A stretch of 64,000 nt of DNA from Nepenthes gracilis. Taxonomy: Eukaryota > Streptophyta > Magnoliopsida > Caryophyllales > Nepenthaceae. The DNA lies in NCBI GenBank assembly GCA_033239525.1, contig BSYO01000025.1:13426001-13490000 (forward strand). Direction: 5' to 3'. Shown here piece after piece: positions 12,522 through 24,800 of the stretch (the stretch's first letter is position 1; the number at the start of each line of letters is the position of its first letter). Position numbers and translations under genes: made by a program. The notes under the pieces were generated by a model. That model was not told the origin of the DNA. It worked only from the letters and a program-made list of their open reading frames with translations, and did not search any database.

Positions 12522-15042
12522 AGAAAACACATCTCACATCATCCTACCGACAACCATTTTGAAATAAGTTAGCAAAACTGATGCTGAGTTTTCTATTTCC
12601 TCCCCATAAATGCAAAGCTTGACAAGTCTATGCCTATAATACAATTCTTATTATCCTTTTATCTTTTCTAATACAAATAAGCAGTGTGCTCAAGATCGAA
12701 TTTTTAAGGAAAGTGGTTTAATGGAACTATTGATAGGGAAATGGTGGACACGGGGCAAGGTGCTTTTATAGTCGTATCCTTATACTAATTGAATCCAATG
12801 ATGAAGTAATCCCACATGCTCTTATAGCTTAAGTTTAAAACCTAACTAGACTATTGAGCAAAGAACACATGGCAAAATCACAATCTTTTAGCTTTTTTTT
12901 CTTTTAGCATAATGTTTTAATTTTATTTATTATAGACCAACCTTTGACATTTTTCCATACATAAACAACATTTCAAGATTACCAAGTATATTCCTGACCT
13001 TCTTTTTTTTTTCCACATCTAGTGCAATGTTATTTTCACTTCACTGGTAAAATTGAGACATTAAAGGTTAGGAATATAGATAATAATCTTTAAAAGTTGT
13101 TTATAATTAAAAAAAGGGGGAAAGGATGGGCATGTAATTGATAAAATCAAAATTTGTGCTAAAAGTGGAAAAATTGAAAGGTTGGGATTTTCTTCGTTAT
13201 TAACCCAAATATTTTATCCAAAATCCCAGTGTCATGCTGTCATGCAACAACAGATGTAACAAAAAAATACCATCAATAATAAAATCGAAGCGGTGAAGTA
13301 ATTGAATTTATGTCCACATATCAACAAATACTAAAATAGCAATTAACATCAAAAAAATTAATTCCACTGGCTAAAATTAAAAACAAAATATCCATAACAA
13401 AGAATTATACAGAAAGGAAAAGTGATTGTTTACAAACAAGACCAAATGACATGACACAATAAATAAATCTAAAATTTGAATATCCTGAAGATATAAAAAA
13501 CTGCTTAGCATAAAGAGAAAAATAAGGAAATCTTGGCATCAATTACTATCAGGACTGTATGTAAAAATTCGTGATGTGTCATTTGAACCAACACACATTA
13601 GGATTAGTCTCAAAACACCGACATTCATTATTTAATATCCATGTAGATTATGGATATCACACATGTTACATGTAACTAGCTTACATGAAAGACCTACTTA
13701 TGGAAGCCTCAAATCATTTTTCAGGTTGGAGATGCTTAATTTTCATTGGAAATTATTATTGAGTGGATCAACCCTCTGCTTGAGGCCCTTAATCAGTTAA
13801 AATTTTCATGGTTCTAGGTCTTCACTAGAGACCTACTTGTTCAACTTACTCATAGGTTGTTTAATATGGATGTAGCAAATTTGTTGCCTGGGCGGGCATA
13901 GTTATAATTTTCCAGACTGGAGAACTATCAGATATGGATGACATATTTATTGATCCAATTGCAACCCTACTGTGTTACCATGTGAAAGATAGGGTAAGAT
14001 GGCAAACCAATAATCAATTGTCAGTGAGCAAGCTGGCAATAGAGCTAGTGATCATGAGAGAGAGAGAGAGAGAGTGTGTGTGTGTGTGTGTTGTTTAGGT
14101 CCTTCCATTTTAGAGGCTACTTCATCCATCCAACGGCTTGAATTAAAAGTTAGGTGGATGAATGGTGAAACTTACATTGAGTTTTGAATAAATATTCAAT
14201 CTTTACTATTTATTTATCCAACCTTTAATCCTAACCGTTGGATTAATATAAAAGTCTATCCACTAATTGAACCATAATATCTCTCGAGCAAGAGAGAGGG
14301 GAAAGAATCAATCAACATAGTATGGCAACAACAAAAAGAATGAAAGAGACAACAAAAATATCGTCCTGTCTTCACATTCCCATGTACGCGACAGGGAGAA
14401 AGGATAGTGAGAGGGAAATCAAGAATTGATCAAGCCATAAGATACCAAAACAAAAACAAAGCATGGGATGAAGGATATTAAGTGTGGTCTAAAACGACAA
14501 GTCATATTTCGAGTCTTGAGATGATCAAATGCATAAAACCTTTTTCCCTTTTTTTTTCCCTTCTTAATTTGGCAAATACAGCATTAGATAAACCAGAAGA
14601 GTGGACTGAGATTTTATTTTAGAACTTCTAGAAAGCCAAGAAAGGGTATAGTTTCCATCTTCATAATAAAGACGAACCCGTTTATACAATAAGTAACAGA
14701 GGCACTCCGTATTTTATAGTAAGAGGCAGAAAAGAATAGCAATTGAACAGTTAATTCAGCATCATGAACATCATGTTTATTTTATCAATCATTAGTAGGA
14801 ATATTTGTCCATTATCACGTCTTATCAAGCATAAACTACATATGAACATATCGATAGTGCCAGAGAAAAAAAAGAAAGAAATATAAAGCATAATAGGCAC
14901 ATGAGCATTTCCACTCAGAAAAAGGACAAGATATGGCCATCACCACCACCGACATTGAGCTCAAAGAGAACATTAAAAAGATAAATTATAACTTATGGAA
15001 ACCTTGTATACAAGCATGCCAATTATAGGAGATATCTTCAAT
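12522..15042. other. Intron of the PRR-like pseudogene, low complexity
   Basis: AT-rich, no gene. Contains a compound microsatellite (GA)n(GT)n at 14055-14092. A possible short inverted-repeat element at about 14100-14280 is suggested by ccatccaacggctt near the left and ctaaccgttggatta near the right. Confidence 0.4.
14055..14092. repeat. Compound (GA)n(GT)n microsatellite
   Basis: About nine GA units followed directly by about nine GT units, in the PRR-like intron. Confidence 0.95.
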
Positions 15043-15671
15043 TGCTATGTGCTTTTTTTTTTTTTTTTTCCTGTACTAGTAATATTTTTTGTGTAACTTG
15101 GGGCTACCAATTTTTTCAATAATGGCAGCATCCAGAAAATATAGAAGAAGAGAGAATTCCCAATTCAAGAAGGGATGGTGTCCAGAGCAAAGTTCCACAT
15201 GTAATTTCATTAATATCCCCCAAATTACAAGGCTTCAACTAATATATCCTTTTTTCCAACTATCTACCTCCTTTCTTTAACAAAATATATTTTTTTCTAA
15301 CAAAAACTCAACTAAAAGTTAGAAGGTGCTGAAATGAAAAATAAATGAAGATGATGATTGTCAAATGCTCTCCATGTGAGGGTTCCTACATGCCTGGCGT
15401 GCCAAGAATGTACGGCCCTGATCATCTAAGATGAATGGCCCAGTTCAGCTTGATTATTTGGCCTATCTACCTCCACATTGCCTACTTCTTTTTCCTTGCT
15501 TCTGCAAATCCCACGTGATTCTGCAGGAAGTAGCCGACCTTACTCATTTAACACTTTTTCTACTTACTCTTTTTACCCTACTAAGTTAATCCTCATTGTA
15601 TGACTTCTTTTCCTTCTTCCTCACTTACCCCTTTATAAATCTTCACCCTCTCTGTCTTTAAGTGCATGACA
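15043..15671 (-). repeat. 3' LTR of the chromovirus
   Basis: 629 bp, paired with 19923-20522. Both share ttgctatStgctttttt at the left edge and aagYgcatgac at the right edge. Confidence 0.85.
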
Positions 15672-15683
15672 AAACTCCCTCCT

Positions 15684-15920
15684 TTACAACAACTTGCCCA
15701 CAAGGTGCAGGTACTGAGATCGAAGGGTGTATAGTGGCTCCCATGTGTTATTTTCTTCCAGAGCTCCTACCCATTTCACCAATACTTCATTCACTTCATG
15801 GCTGCCCAATTTCCAGATGTGTGAGCTGACTACTTGCTCATGCTCTGAAAGCAACTCTCCTTCCTTGTCAAGTGGTGGAAGGAAAGGGCTGGTGGTCACT
15901 TGAGCCCTAGTATGGAACAA
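15684..15920 (-). pseudogene. Chromodomain at the end of chromovirus pol (relic)
   Basis: 78 codons open on the minus strand. The segment VNEVLVKWVGALEENNTWEP has the chromodomain pattern (VLVKW, then E-NNTWE) seen at the C-terminus of chromovirus integrases, where it is thought to guide insertion to chromatin (family knowledge). Followed within a few bases by the purine tract and the 3' LTR. Confidence 0.75.
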
Positions 15921-16295
15921 AAAATATTGGTGCCAATTTTAAATTTTTATGAAAGGCTATTGATTTTTTACAGAATGGTTGCAGGTGGAGATACACCAAG
16001 TCCTTGATCTGGAACTCTGTTTCGATCTTGTGCCAATCAAATTGAGTTTTCATCATTTCCTGGACCGTAACCAAGCTTTCCTTCAATAGTGTTAAGATTT
16101 GATCCCTAGTCTTCCGTTCCTCCACGGCAGCATTCCTAGCAGTCCCTTTGACATAGCCAGTTAGTTTGGGTGGTGGCACCTCATACGCCTGAAAAGGTAT
16201 CATTCCTATCAACTAGTGGTGATTAGTGTTATATGACTACTCAACCATGGCTATCCACTGAGACCACAACTTGGGTTTGTCTTTCAAATAGCACA

Positions 16296-16626
16296 TTAGG
16301 TACTGTTTGAGGCATTTGTCAACCACTTTCGTCTGGTTGTCCAATTGTGGATTATAAGTTGGGCTGTAGGCCAACTTGGTTCTCTGCACTTAAAAAAAAA
16401 AGAACCGGTGAAAGTTGGGTCTCTATCACTAACTAAAGTCTTGGAATACCTATGTAGTTTTATAATGTGGTTTAAGAAGAGACAAGTTATTTTAGAAGCT
16501 GTACAGGGGTGGGTTAAAGGAATGAAATGGCTGCATTTAGTGAATCTATCAACCACAACTAATATGCAATTGTCGCAGTGGGAAGTAGTTAGACCCTCAA
16601 TAAAGTTCATGGATATGTTAGTCTAA
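16296..16626 (-). pseudogene. Chromovirus integrase core (relic)
   Basis: The minus frame shows MNFIEGL, VVVDRFTKCSHFIPL and LVSDRDPTFTGSF. These match the integrase catalytic core pattern (D in VVDRF, D in VSDRD). The reading frame is lost after about 100 codons and the third catalytic residue is not seen in frame. Between here and the chromodomain, 15907-16212 keeps DLVYLHLQPF, a C-terminal integrase segment. Confidence 0.75.
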
Positions 16627-17819
16627 GTTCTGAGAGGTATGGGAAGTGACTATAAAAGCCTATATGATTTTTCTAGGTCAATTTTGTTTGTTGACATGTG
16701 GGGCATTCTCTGATGAATTTCCTAAGTTTCCTTCTCATAGCCTTCTAGTAAAAATCAGCCTTTGCACGGTTGAGCTCTTTTTGTAATTAAAATGTCCCTC
16801 TATGGGGATACAATGCACCCATTCAAAAACCTTTTGTTTAAAACCATCATTTTTCCTAGAAAAGTTTCCCTTTTGTAAACAATTCCATTTTGCAAAGAGT
16901 GGGAATTAGAGGGGAAAAATACATAGCTGCAACTTTTGAATGAGGGCTATTAATTATGTATCCGACTGATGGGAACCCTTCAATTCGTCAACCCACTCAG
17001 CATTCAAGTAAAACATCACCATAATTGCTGGCTCCTCACATTTTATAGAAAGGGCATCAGCTGCCTTGTTCTTTGTTCCCCTCTTGTATTCAATCATGAA
17101 ATCGTACCCTAATATCTTTAAAACTCATTTCTGCTGTGTGGAGGTTCCTACCTTTTGCTCCGATAAGAATTTTAGACTATACTGGTCTGCTTTAACTACA
17201 AAGGATTGCCCTAATAGATACGGACACCATTTTTTTACTGTAATGACTAAGGACAACAACTCCTTTTCATAGGTTCATAGATACAAGGATTTTCCCTTGA
17301 GTGCCTAAGGAATGCAATAGGTCGATGATCCCACATGAGGACTGCCCCTATTCCCACTCCAAAAGCATCACATTAAATTAAGAATTGTTTTGTGAAGTTG
17401 AGTAAGGCCAACATTAGGAGCATTGCCACAGATTCCTTAAGTCTTTGAAACGCCACTTTAGATTATTCTAACCATTCAAACAAATTTTTCATAAGGTAGT
17501 GAGGGGTGCTGCTATCCAACCATAACCCTTGATGAACTTCCATAGTATTCCATTAGGCCTAAGAAACCACTTAAGAATTTAAGAGTAGTCAGAAAACTCC
17601 AGTTTAATATAGCCTCGATTTTTGATAGGCTGGCCCTTACTTCTTGCTTAGAGATGAGATGCCCCAAATACTTGATTTCACTGCACCCAAACCGATACTC
17701 AGCTTAGCATAAAGCTGGTTCTCCTCTGGGTTCTGTGAGATTTTCCCCAATTGTTCCTCATGGTCATTCAAAGTTGGGTTGTAAATTTGTACATCTCTAG
17801 GAAAAACTAGAACAAACTT

Positions 17820-18110
17820 TCAAAAGAAGTGATGAAAAATATTGTTCATCAACCCTTGGAAGATGTCAAGTGCATCTGTTTGCCTAAAGGGCATTAACAA
17901 AAACTCGTAGGGGCCTTTATGGGTCTGAAATGCAGTCTTCAGAATGCCCCCCTTTTTCATCCAAATTTGATGATACCCGGGCCAAAAATCTAGTTTAGAA
18001 AACACCGCTGAACCACACAGTTCATCAAGTAGTTCGTCCATCATCGGTATCAGATACTTATATTTGACTATCTACTGATTGAGTCCACGATAATTGACAC
18101 ACATCCCCCA
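17820..18110 (-). pseudogene. Chromovirus reverse transcriptase (relic)
   Basis: The minus frame keeps DELLDELCGSAVFSKLDFWP, GYHQIWMK, KTAFQTHKGPYEFLLMPF and FQGLMN, the standard order of palm-domain blocks. The first catalytic aspartate (FSKLD) is present. The YxDD box further on is not recoverable in this frame. Confidence 0.78.
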
Positions 18111-19622
18111 ACTTTTGTCGGTCTTCCGAACTAATAGGGCCGGTGAGTAATAGGGGCTCTAACTATGACGAATCAATCTAGACCCCAACAACTCCCACTG
18201 ACTTTTTTATCTCCCTTTCCTAGTAATAAGGGTATCGATATGGACATATCAATATCAGTCTAGAATCGTCCTTCGCTACTATTTGATGTTAATGGCCTCT
18301 AAATGGAGGTAAGTCCTTAGGTTCTTCGAATATCCTTGGAAATTTAGCAATTAAACTCTGAATATTAGTAGGAATATCAGACTACCTTATCTCCACAGTG
18401 TTGTCCAGCAACTTAAGAACCACTCCCTTGCTTTCAACAGTGGAACTCCCCTACCAACTACTTCCTTCTACCACCGTGTTATTGGTGGTTTTTAACCTTC
18501 ACAGGGTTGCCTCCTTATCACTCCTAGAGAAATCCCATTTGTAGTTCTGCGAAATCCCAGAAGATGAGCCCCAAAGTAGAAAGCCATTAAATGCCCAAAA
18601 CGGCGTCACAACCTCCCAGGATCAAAATCAAAAAATCTGCCAAGATATTAATACCTTGGATTTGCATATTGACACCAAAAACAGCCACCTTCACTTTCGA
18701 TTAGCTCCCCATTGGTTATTTGGACCTCCATTGGAGTGTCAATCCTAACTTCTATTCCAACACTTTCGATCAAACTGGGGTCGATGAAATTGTGAGTACT
18801 GCCTGAATCAATTTATACTACCACAGAGATCCCATTCACTCTCCCTTTGACTCGCATTGTCTTCGTATGGGAGGTTCTGATGATGGAGTGCAGAGAAATC
18901 TCTACCAATTGAGCCTCAATGAGCTTAGCTTCTTGAGGAGGGGAGTCATCTGTTCCTGGCTCAAAGCTGGGCTCTTGGTTTCAGTTGGTTCAATGACCTC
19001 AACCACAAAAAGTTTTGGAACTGAGCAGTGGTGCCTCAGGTTTCACTTTTTATCACAATGGTAACACAATCTTTTTCTTTGCGTTCCTTCATCAGCACTT
19101 GGTGATCCTATGGACCAACATCTCCGGTCTGGTAGTGGCTCAGGCCAAGCCTATTGGCCCAGACGGGGAGTGATGAGTCGCTCCTTTGAATGAGGATGTC
19201 TAATCCCAATTCACCTTCTTTTAACTTCAGTAAACTCCATCTTGATTCTAGCCATCCCAAATGCTTGGTGCAAGTTATGGGATTGAGTAATTTCACCGGA
19301 AACTTGATCTCGTCCTTCAGTCCACCTTAAAAAACAGCTTAGTTAACTTGAGCATTGACATTCCTCAGTCGACTAGTAATTGACTCAAACTGAGTCTTAT
19401 ATTTGGCCACTTTAGTGTTTTGTCGATGTTTTTGGAGCTGTTCCATTAGGTAGTCACAGGCCAGTCCTCTAAAACAAATGAGCACAAGTTAGTAAAAGTC
19501 TCCTAATCTATGAACTCTTCAGCCTCTCTAACTCCCTGGAACCAAATTAAGGCCTCTCAATCAACCTAGAATGAGGCTAATAATATCTTTTGAGCCTCTA
19601 GCATCTGATGGATCTCGAAGAA

Positions 19623-19919
19623 TTACCTTGCTTTGAATATCCATCCATTCGGGTTCTCACCCTCAAACCGAGGGAAGCGTATCCTCACATGCCTGTTTAC
19701 ATGGAATCTGGCTTCCTCAGGTTGCTTCCTTAAAACCGGTGGGGGTAGGGGTAGAACAACCAGCACTGCGTAATGCTGGTTAAACACATGCTGCACTCTC
19801 TTGGTCAATCCGGCGATGCTTTGTTCATGGGTGTCCATTGTTTGGGCTCCTGCTGCAATTGCCTCAGCCAATTGATGGAACCATGTCCCTTTGGCCATTG
19901 AAATCATCTTCGACACCAA
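19623..19919 (-). pseudogene. Chromovirus gag N-terminal part (relic)
   Basis: 98 codons open on the minus strand beginning next to the primer-site remnant. HVRIRFPRFEGENPNGWIFK matches the gag pattern VRIDFPRFDG..P.GWIFK of plant chromoviruses. Below 19623 the frame breaks, though weaker gag similarity (LIWFQ-type) continues to about 19550. Confidence 0.72.
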
Positions 19920-19922
19920 AGT

Positions 19923-20522
19923 TGCTATCTGCTTTTTTTTTTTTCTATACTATCTCTATGATATTTTTTATGGAGATTTGGAACTGCAAGTTTTTTCAAT
20001 AATGGAGGCAACCAAAAAATGTAGAAGAAGAAGAGAGAATTCTCAATTTGAGAAGGGATGATCTCCAAAGAAAAGTTCCACATTTAATTTCATTCATATC
20101 CCTCAAATTTACAAGGTTTCAGCTAATATATCTTTCTTTCAAAGTAGCTACCTCTTTTCTCCAACAGGGTATATTCTTTTTCTAACATAAACTCAACTAG
20201 AAGTTAGAAGGTGCTGAAATGGAAAATAAAGGATGATGATTGTCCCATGTGAGGCTTTCTACATGCCTAGCATGCCAAAAATGGACGGCTTAGATCAGCT
20301 CGATTACTTGGCCTATCTGTTCCCATGTCGCCTACTTCCTTTTCCCTGCTTTTGAACATCCCATGTGATTCTACTAGAAGTAGCCTGCCTTACTCATTTT
20401 CCACCTTTTCTACTTACTCTTTTTACATTGCTCAGTTAGTCCTCATCAAATAACTTCTTCTCTTCTTCTTCCTTGCTACCCCTTTCTGAATCTCTAACCT
20501 CTCTGTCTTTAAGCGCATGACT
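19923..20522 (-). repeat. 5' LTR of the chromovirus
   Basis: 600 bp, paired with 15043-15671. The terminal CA (plus-strand reading) has become CT at the right edge. Confidence 0.83.
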
Positions 20523-20749
20523 TCAACTATAGAGATTAGTCAGAACCACACTAGAAAATCCAACAACATCAAATTCTCTTATAATAATAAACTGTATTTT
20601 AACAATGTTTAAATTAGAAAATTAGATTTAGGTGCGTAATAGCCTCGCATCATGGTCAAAACCAATGAAACAAAACGAGTGTCTGGTCATACATAGACAT
20701 AGTGTTACTAAATATTACATGGTTAAGACTAAGATACGAAGTTAATAAC
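20523..20749 (-). other. Remainder of PRR-like intron a-b
   Basis: AT-rich sequence between the chromovirus insertion and the GTTATT donor of PRR-like exon a (20744-20749). Nothing else recognised. Confidence 0.5.
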
Positions 20750-21654
20750 CTTCATAACGGCAATTTCGAAGCAATGCTGTGACGACATATGTAGAATCAT
20801 CACTTTCAACCAACAGAACCCTCAGAGATGTCATATGTAAAAACCTCTGATGTGGCTGTCGAGGCTGCACATGCCCAACAAATGCAGCCTTCACCACCTC
20901 TTTGCCGCCATCTTTGCATCTTTCCCAATCCAATGAACAGTCGTCTCTTCATTATGCAACAAACACCGGCCCCCACCCTCAACTCCGATCTCAGTTCCGG
21001 TTTCCTCATTGCACAAATTACGATTCAATTTCACCTTCTCCTTATATTCATTACCCTCATCACTCAAGGGACACAGATCTAAAGACACTGATAGTAAACC
21101 TGGAAAATAACTTGAGATCGACCTTCTGAGATCTTTTTCACTCCAGAGAATAAATTGCACATATCTTCTCAGTCAGAAAAACTCGTCATATTAGAAACAG
21201 CTCAGTCCCAATCGTCAATGCCACATCCATCCCCCGAATCCTCACTCAAATCGCAGCCAAATAACAACCCTGATGGCCGAATCATCTTAAACCAAAAAAA
21301 AATGCTCGTTTCCAGATAATCCCCCTACCAACAATTCTCACTGGCCTTGTAAATCAAAAATAGATCATTACACAACAATCAGCGTCAAAAATAGAGCATC
21401 GAAAGAATCACGGCCAAAACCCAATCACACCAAAAGAACGGAAAGCAATAGAAAGCACTTACTACCCAGATTGAACAAAAATCAATCCAACACCTTCAAC
21501 GAACAATCTGAACAATCAAGAACTGGAATAGGGAATAAAATCAAAATTAACAGTTCACAGAGCAAGCTTTAAGGAACAAAGAAAATACAACGAAAATCTG
21601 AAACCAACTGACAGTGAACAACTATAAAATGAGGATGAATTAACTAGTAATCAC

Positions 21655-21750
21655 CTCTTCAGAGCATTTATTGGATAGAATTTGAAATTGCTGATCAGAA
21701 GCAGAGTTAGTAGGAATTGACTGGTTCGAGAGAATCCGTCGATCAGACAT
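21655..21750 (-). other. Possible first exon of the PRR-like gene
   Basis: On the minus strand an ATG at 21750 opens 32 codons (MSDRRILSNQSIP...) that end exactly at a GTGATT donor-like site (21649-21654). This lies upstream of PRR-like exon a, but no acceptor before exon a restores the frame. It is therefore either a 5' leader exon or another sign of decay. No domain is visible. Confidence 0.35.
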
Positions 21751-21764
21751 CGTGGTGCGTGGCT

Positions 21765-21810
21765 AAAATTGTAGCCACGTAGGACAAAAATGACACGTGG
21801 CTGCAATTTT
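21765..21810. promoter_or_regulatory. Inverted repeat with G-box half sites upstream of the PRR-like gene
   Basis: 21765-21780 (aaaattgtagccacgt) and 21795-21810 (acgtggctgcaatttt) are inverted copies, 15 of 16 matching, separated by 14 bp. The right arm forms CACGTGG (21794-21800), a G-box core bound by bZIP/bHLH factors in plants. A second CACGTGG is at 21900-21906. The repeat lies 15 bp upstream of the possible first ATG (21750, minus). It could be a regulatory palindrome or a small foldback. Confidence 0.45.
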
Positions 21811-24800
21811 GGTGACATGGATGGATGAGCTGGACAAAATCAAAAGCTACTTGCGCTGGCCCTTGAGACGCAATCTAATTTGATATTTTATAAATGAGAC
21901 ACGTGGCATATGGAGGGGGGTTGAAAATTAACATCTTTAGCTATGATGCTATGGTTGATCCGAGAAACTAAATTGGCCTTAGAGGCCCGAGAACTTATGT
22001 TATTGCCTCAAGAGACCAAAAAAGTTGGATTAGTCGGAAATGCTGATTTAAGTTGAAAAGTTTAAAATTTTTGTAAGACACTAAAGTCTCTAATAAAGCC
22101 TCAAGGACATGGCACTAAAAATATGACTTTAAAAGCCCAAAAAATTATTGCTGACCAAGTCGTCAGTTGAAGCCCAAGAATATTTAGAACCAAATGCCCG
22201 CGGATTTGATAAGGGCCAAAAACCTTTAGTAAAAACGAGGACTCTAAGAAATCTCCAATGGCATGAGCGCAAAAATGGAAACTTAGGACGACCGCTAGCT
22301 CCATGTGGTACTCCACATAGGATGACCGAGGCCACTATATATATATTTACTGTGTACCTAAAAAGAGATAGATTGTTCTGCATTTGCATTTACACTCATA
22401 GAGAAAGAAAGAAAGACACTCACGCTGTGTAATAGATAGAACACTTGCGATAGTAAGAGTGATCATTGAGAGTCACCATACATTCTGTTTTTCACTCTTT
22501 GTACTCATGCACCCGAATAATGAAATTGTTTTCGAATCCAGAATTTCGTAGTTTTTTCTTCTCATTTAGAAGAGAACTTTTCACGAAAAAATACTGTGTG
22601 TTATTGTCTCTCTCTCTTCCTTCTACTTGAAAGCTGTATTTGTATTGCTCTGCATTTGGATTCTCATCTGTATGGAAATCCAGAATTCGAGAATGCAATA
22701 ATAACTATTATTAATGAATATAATTTTAAAATAATGGTTTATAATTTTTTTGATTAAATAAGATTGCAGGGAAAAGTGAAGAACTCATTAGAAATTTTAA
22801 AATTTTTAGTATAAATGTTTTTTAATATTTGTATATAAACCCTATTATAAAATCATGTCATTCAGGTATATTTTTTGCATGATTAAATATTTTTGTATTA
22901 GTATTATTTTTAAAAAATTTTCAAGTGATATTTTTATGTAAACTTTATATTTTGATATATTTAATGTTTTTATATATAATTATGTAATAAAATTTTAAAT
23001 AAAAATATTTTAATATTGATGCGTATTTAAAATTTAGATTTAATTTGAATAAATTTGGATATATATTTTTTTAAAGCTGTTTAATCCGAATCTTATATAT
23101 CATAACTAAAAATAAGAACTTTAAAAAGGATGAGACTTATTTCTTGAAATATTTTTTAATACTCAAGTACGTATAATTTCTAAAAAAACTTAAAAACAGA
23201 AGAGATTGAGAAAATGACAAAATGGAGATGGAGGGTTTGGTTCCATATAATCATAGAAGAACAAATAAGCTAAAGGGTTATACTCTTTATTTTTTCTTAT
23301 TTTTTAGATTTCGCCTCTTTTCTAAGAAAAAGAAGCATATTCATAATTACAATGCCAATTATCGACGGTTTCTTAAAATGAATAATTGAGCACGATTATG
23401 GTAGTTAGGCCAGTTAATAATTGATTAACTTAACCACTATTCCGATTATGAGATTAACTGAATGCGATTGATTCCAAATGATTGAATTGTTAGTGAGTAA
23501 TTGATATTTGTTAGTTTAGAGACTTTCTCCAAAGCTAATCACAGAATTAAGGAATCATTCAGCCAAACACCTAAACATGTCAAAGTTGACGAATCACTTG
23601 GTTAGACACTCAAATATACTACTATTCGGGCCTTTAATTTAGACCGAGTTATATTCTATTTAATAATTGTTCTTTTTTTTTGTAGATCTTGACTTTTCTA
23701 GCTAGAGTTGGGTCATAAAGTGGGCTGAACATCACTTGCTTATTTTTTGCTATCCTGGGCCTATCCATTGTGGTTCATTATGTTGATGGATCGGGTTAGC
23801 CTAATTCATACTATATCTAACACTAATATCTCATGCTCGAATGTTGAATGATTAAAAGAAAGTAGGATCGAATCAATCTAATCTCTGAGACTATTTAAAC
23901 GTTTCTTCACAAGATGTTAGTGAGTAATTTTTATTGATTAATTATGATAATCACATCTTGCTGCCTTGTTGCTTCAATAGAGATTTTTCGACTATTGATT
24001 ACATGTCATTGCTTCAAAATGTTTTGTTTTTTAGCTCATTTTTCAACCATAAAAAGATTGATCTCTTATTCTATCTTTTCCCTAATTTCATTACCTTGGC
24101 CATTGATGGGGCCGACTGGATCATTCAAGCCTATCCTTAGTGGATCTTATGTTTCAAACAAAAAAGACATGATCTTGATACCTTACTGTCTTGTCAAGTG
24201 CCAGTGACGAAGTCCATCTTGATTTCCTTCTTTTAGATGGATGATATCTTAGTTTTCCTTTTTTATATAATACTTCTAATCGAATTAGTTTTTTGTTGGA
24301 GTAATCACTAGAGAAATCTTATGTCTTTGGATGCATCCTTGCTCATGCATCTCTTGTTATAAATCTGGCATATGAACCAAGATACACCCTATTTTGGCAT
24401 TTGACTACCCAATATTATTTCATTGGGGTCATCTAACTAGGGTATTGTCTTTTGTCTCTCCATTTGCACCGGTTGCCATTGGAATGAGACATGATGATTT
24501 TTCTATTGCCACCAATGATTACCATTCTAACGTCTCTTATTTCTTATAAGCTGATCAGTTTAGTGTTTTGATCTTGAAATGTAACTTATACATTTGTCAC
24601 CAAGAATGAATAAAAAGCTTATTCTTTTATTTTTTGTATTTAGATTTTAACCGTTAATATATTTATTTCATATTTAAACTTGTACACATTTGCACAAAAA
24701 GATGAAGCCACAAAAAAATTTGATTAATTAAAGAATTCAGGTAAAAATTTCTGATTCTTGGTCTTAAGGGTTAAAAATATATTGAATGATAACCTAATAA

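Larger units (their letters stand above)
15043..20522 (-). mobile_element. Ty3/gypsy chromovirus, full-length but degenerate
   Basis: Direct terminal repeats at 15043-15671 and 19923-20522 bound about 4.25 kb of internal sequence on the minus strand. Flanks are TCAAT (15038-15042) and TCAAC (20523-20527), a 5-bp duplication with one mismatch. Next to the right LTR, the complement of about 19909-19919 reads TGGTGTCGAAG, a decayed tRNA-Met-type primer site. A purine tract AAAGGAGGGAG (complement of about 15674-15684) precedes the left LTR. Internal order on the minus strand is gag, protease, reverse transcriptase, integrase, chromodomain, which defines a chromovirus. All domains carry stops or frameshifts, and the LTRs differ by many substitutions, so the copy is old. 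It sits in an intron of the PRR-like pseudogene. Confidence 0.88.
10314..21090 (-). pseudogene. PRR7/PRR37-like pseudo-response regulator, degenerate
   Basis: Four minus-strand exon remnants lie in the correct order. (a) 20750-~21090: N-terminal region plus receiver start, SLRVLLVESDDST and VVTALLRNCRYE. (b) 12100-12179: VVEVSNGLQAWKILEDI to LVLTE. (c) 11577-11658: MPCLSGIALLCKIMSHKT to LVI. (d) 10314-~10480: the Ser/Gly/Asp-rich linker (CSGSGGESG, NNSGSDDEED, NGSDNGSGTQ). Phases join a-b-c. Pseudo-receivers of this family set rhythmic repression in the plant clock in the nucleus (family knowledge). Damage: a frame change inside exon a near 20905-20930; no in-frame ATG in exon a; one residue missing after DDST; AC instead of AG before exon c; a frame change in exon d at a T-run near 10415. 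The rest of the receiver and the CCT domain were not found. The a-b intron carries a 5.5-kb retrotransposon. Confidence 0.8.

Noticed and set aside
22300..22700. Possible solo LTR or promoter with a TATATATATAT box
   Set aside because: No matching copy, defined ends or target duplication in the window.
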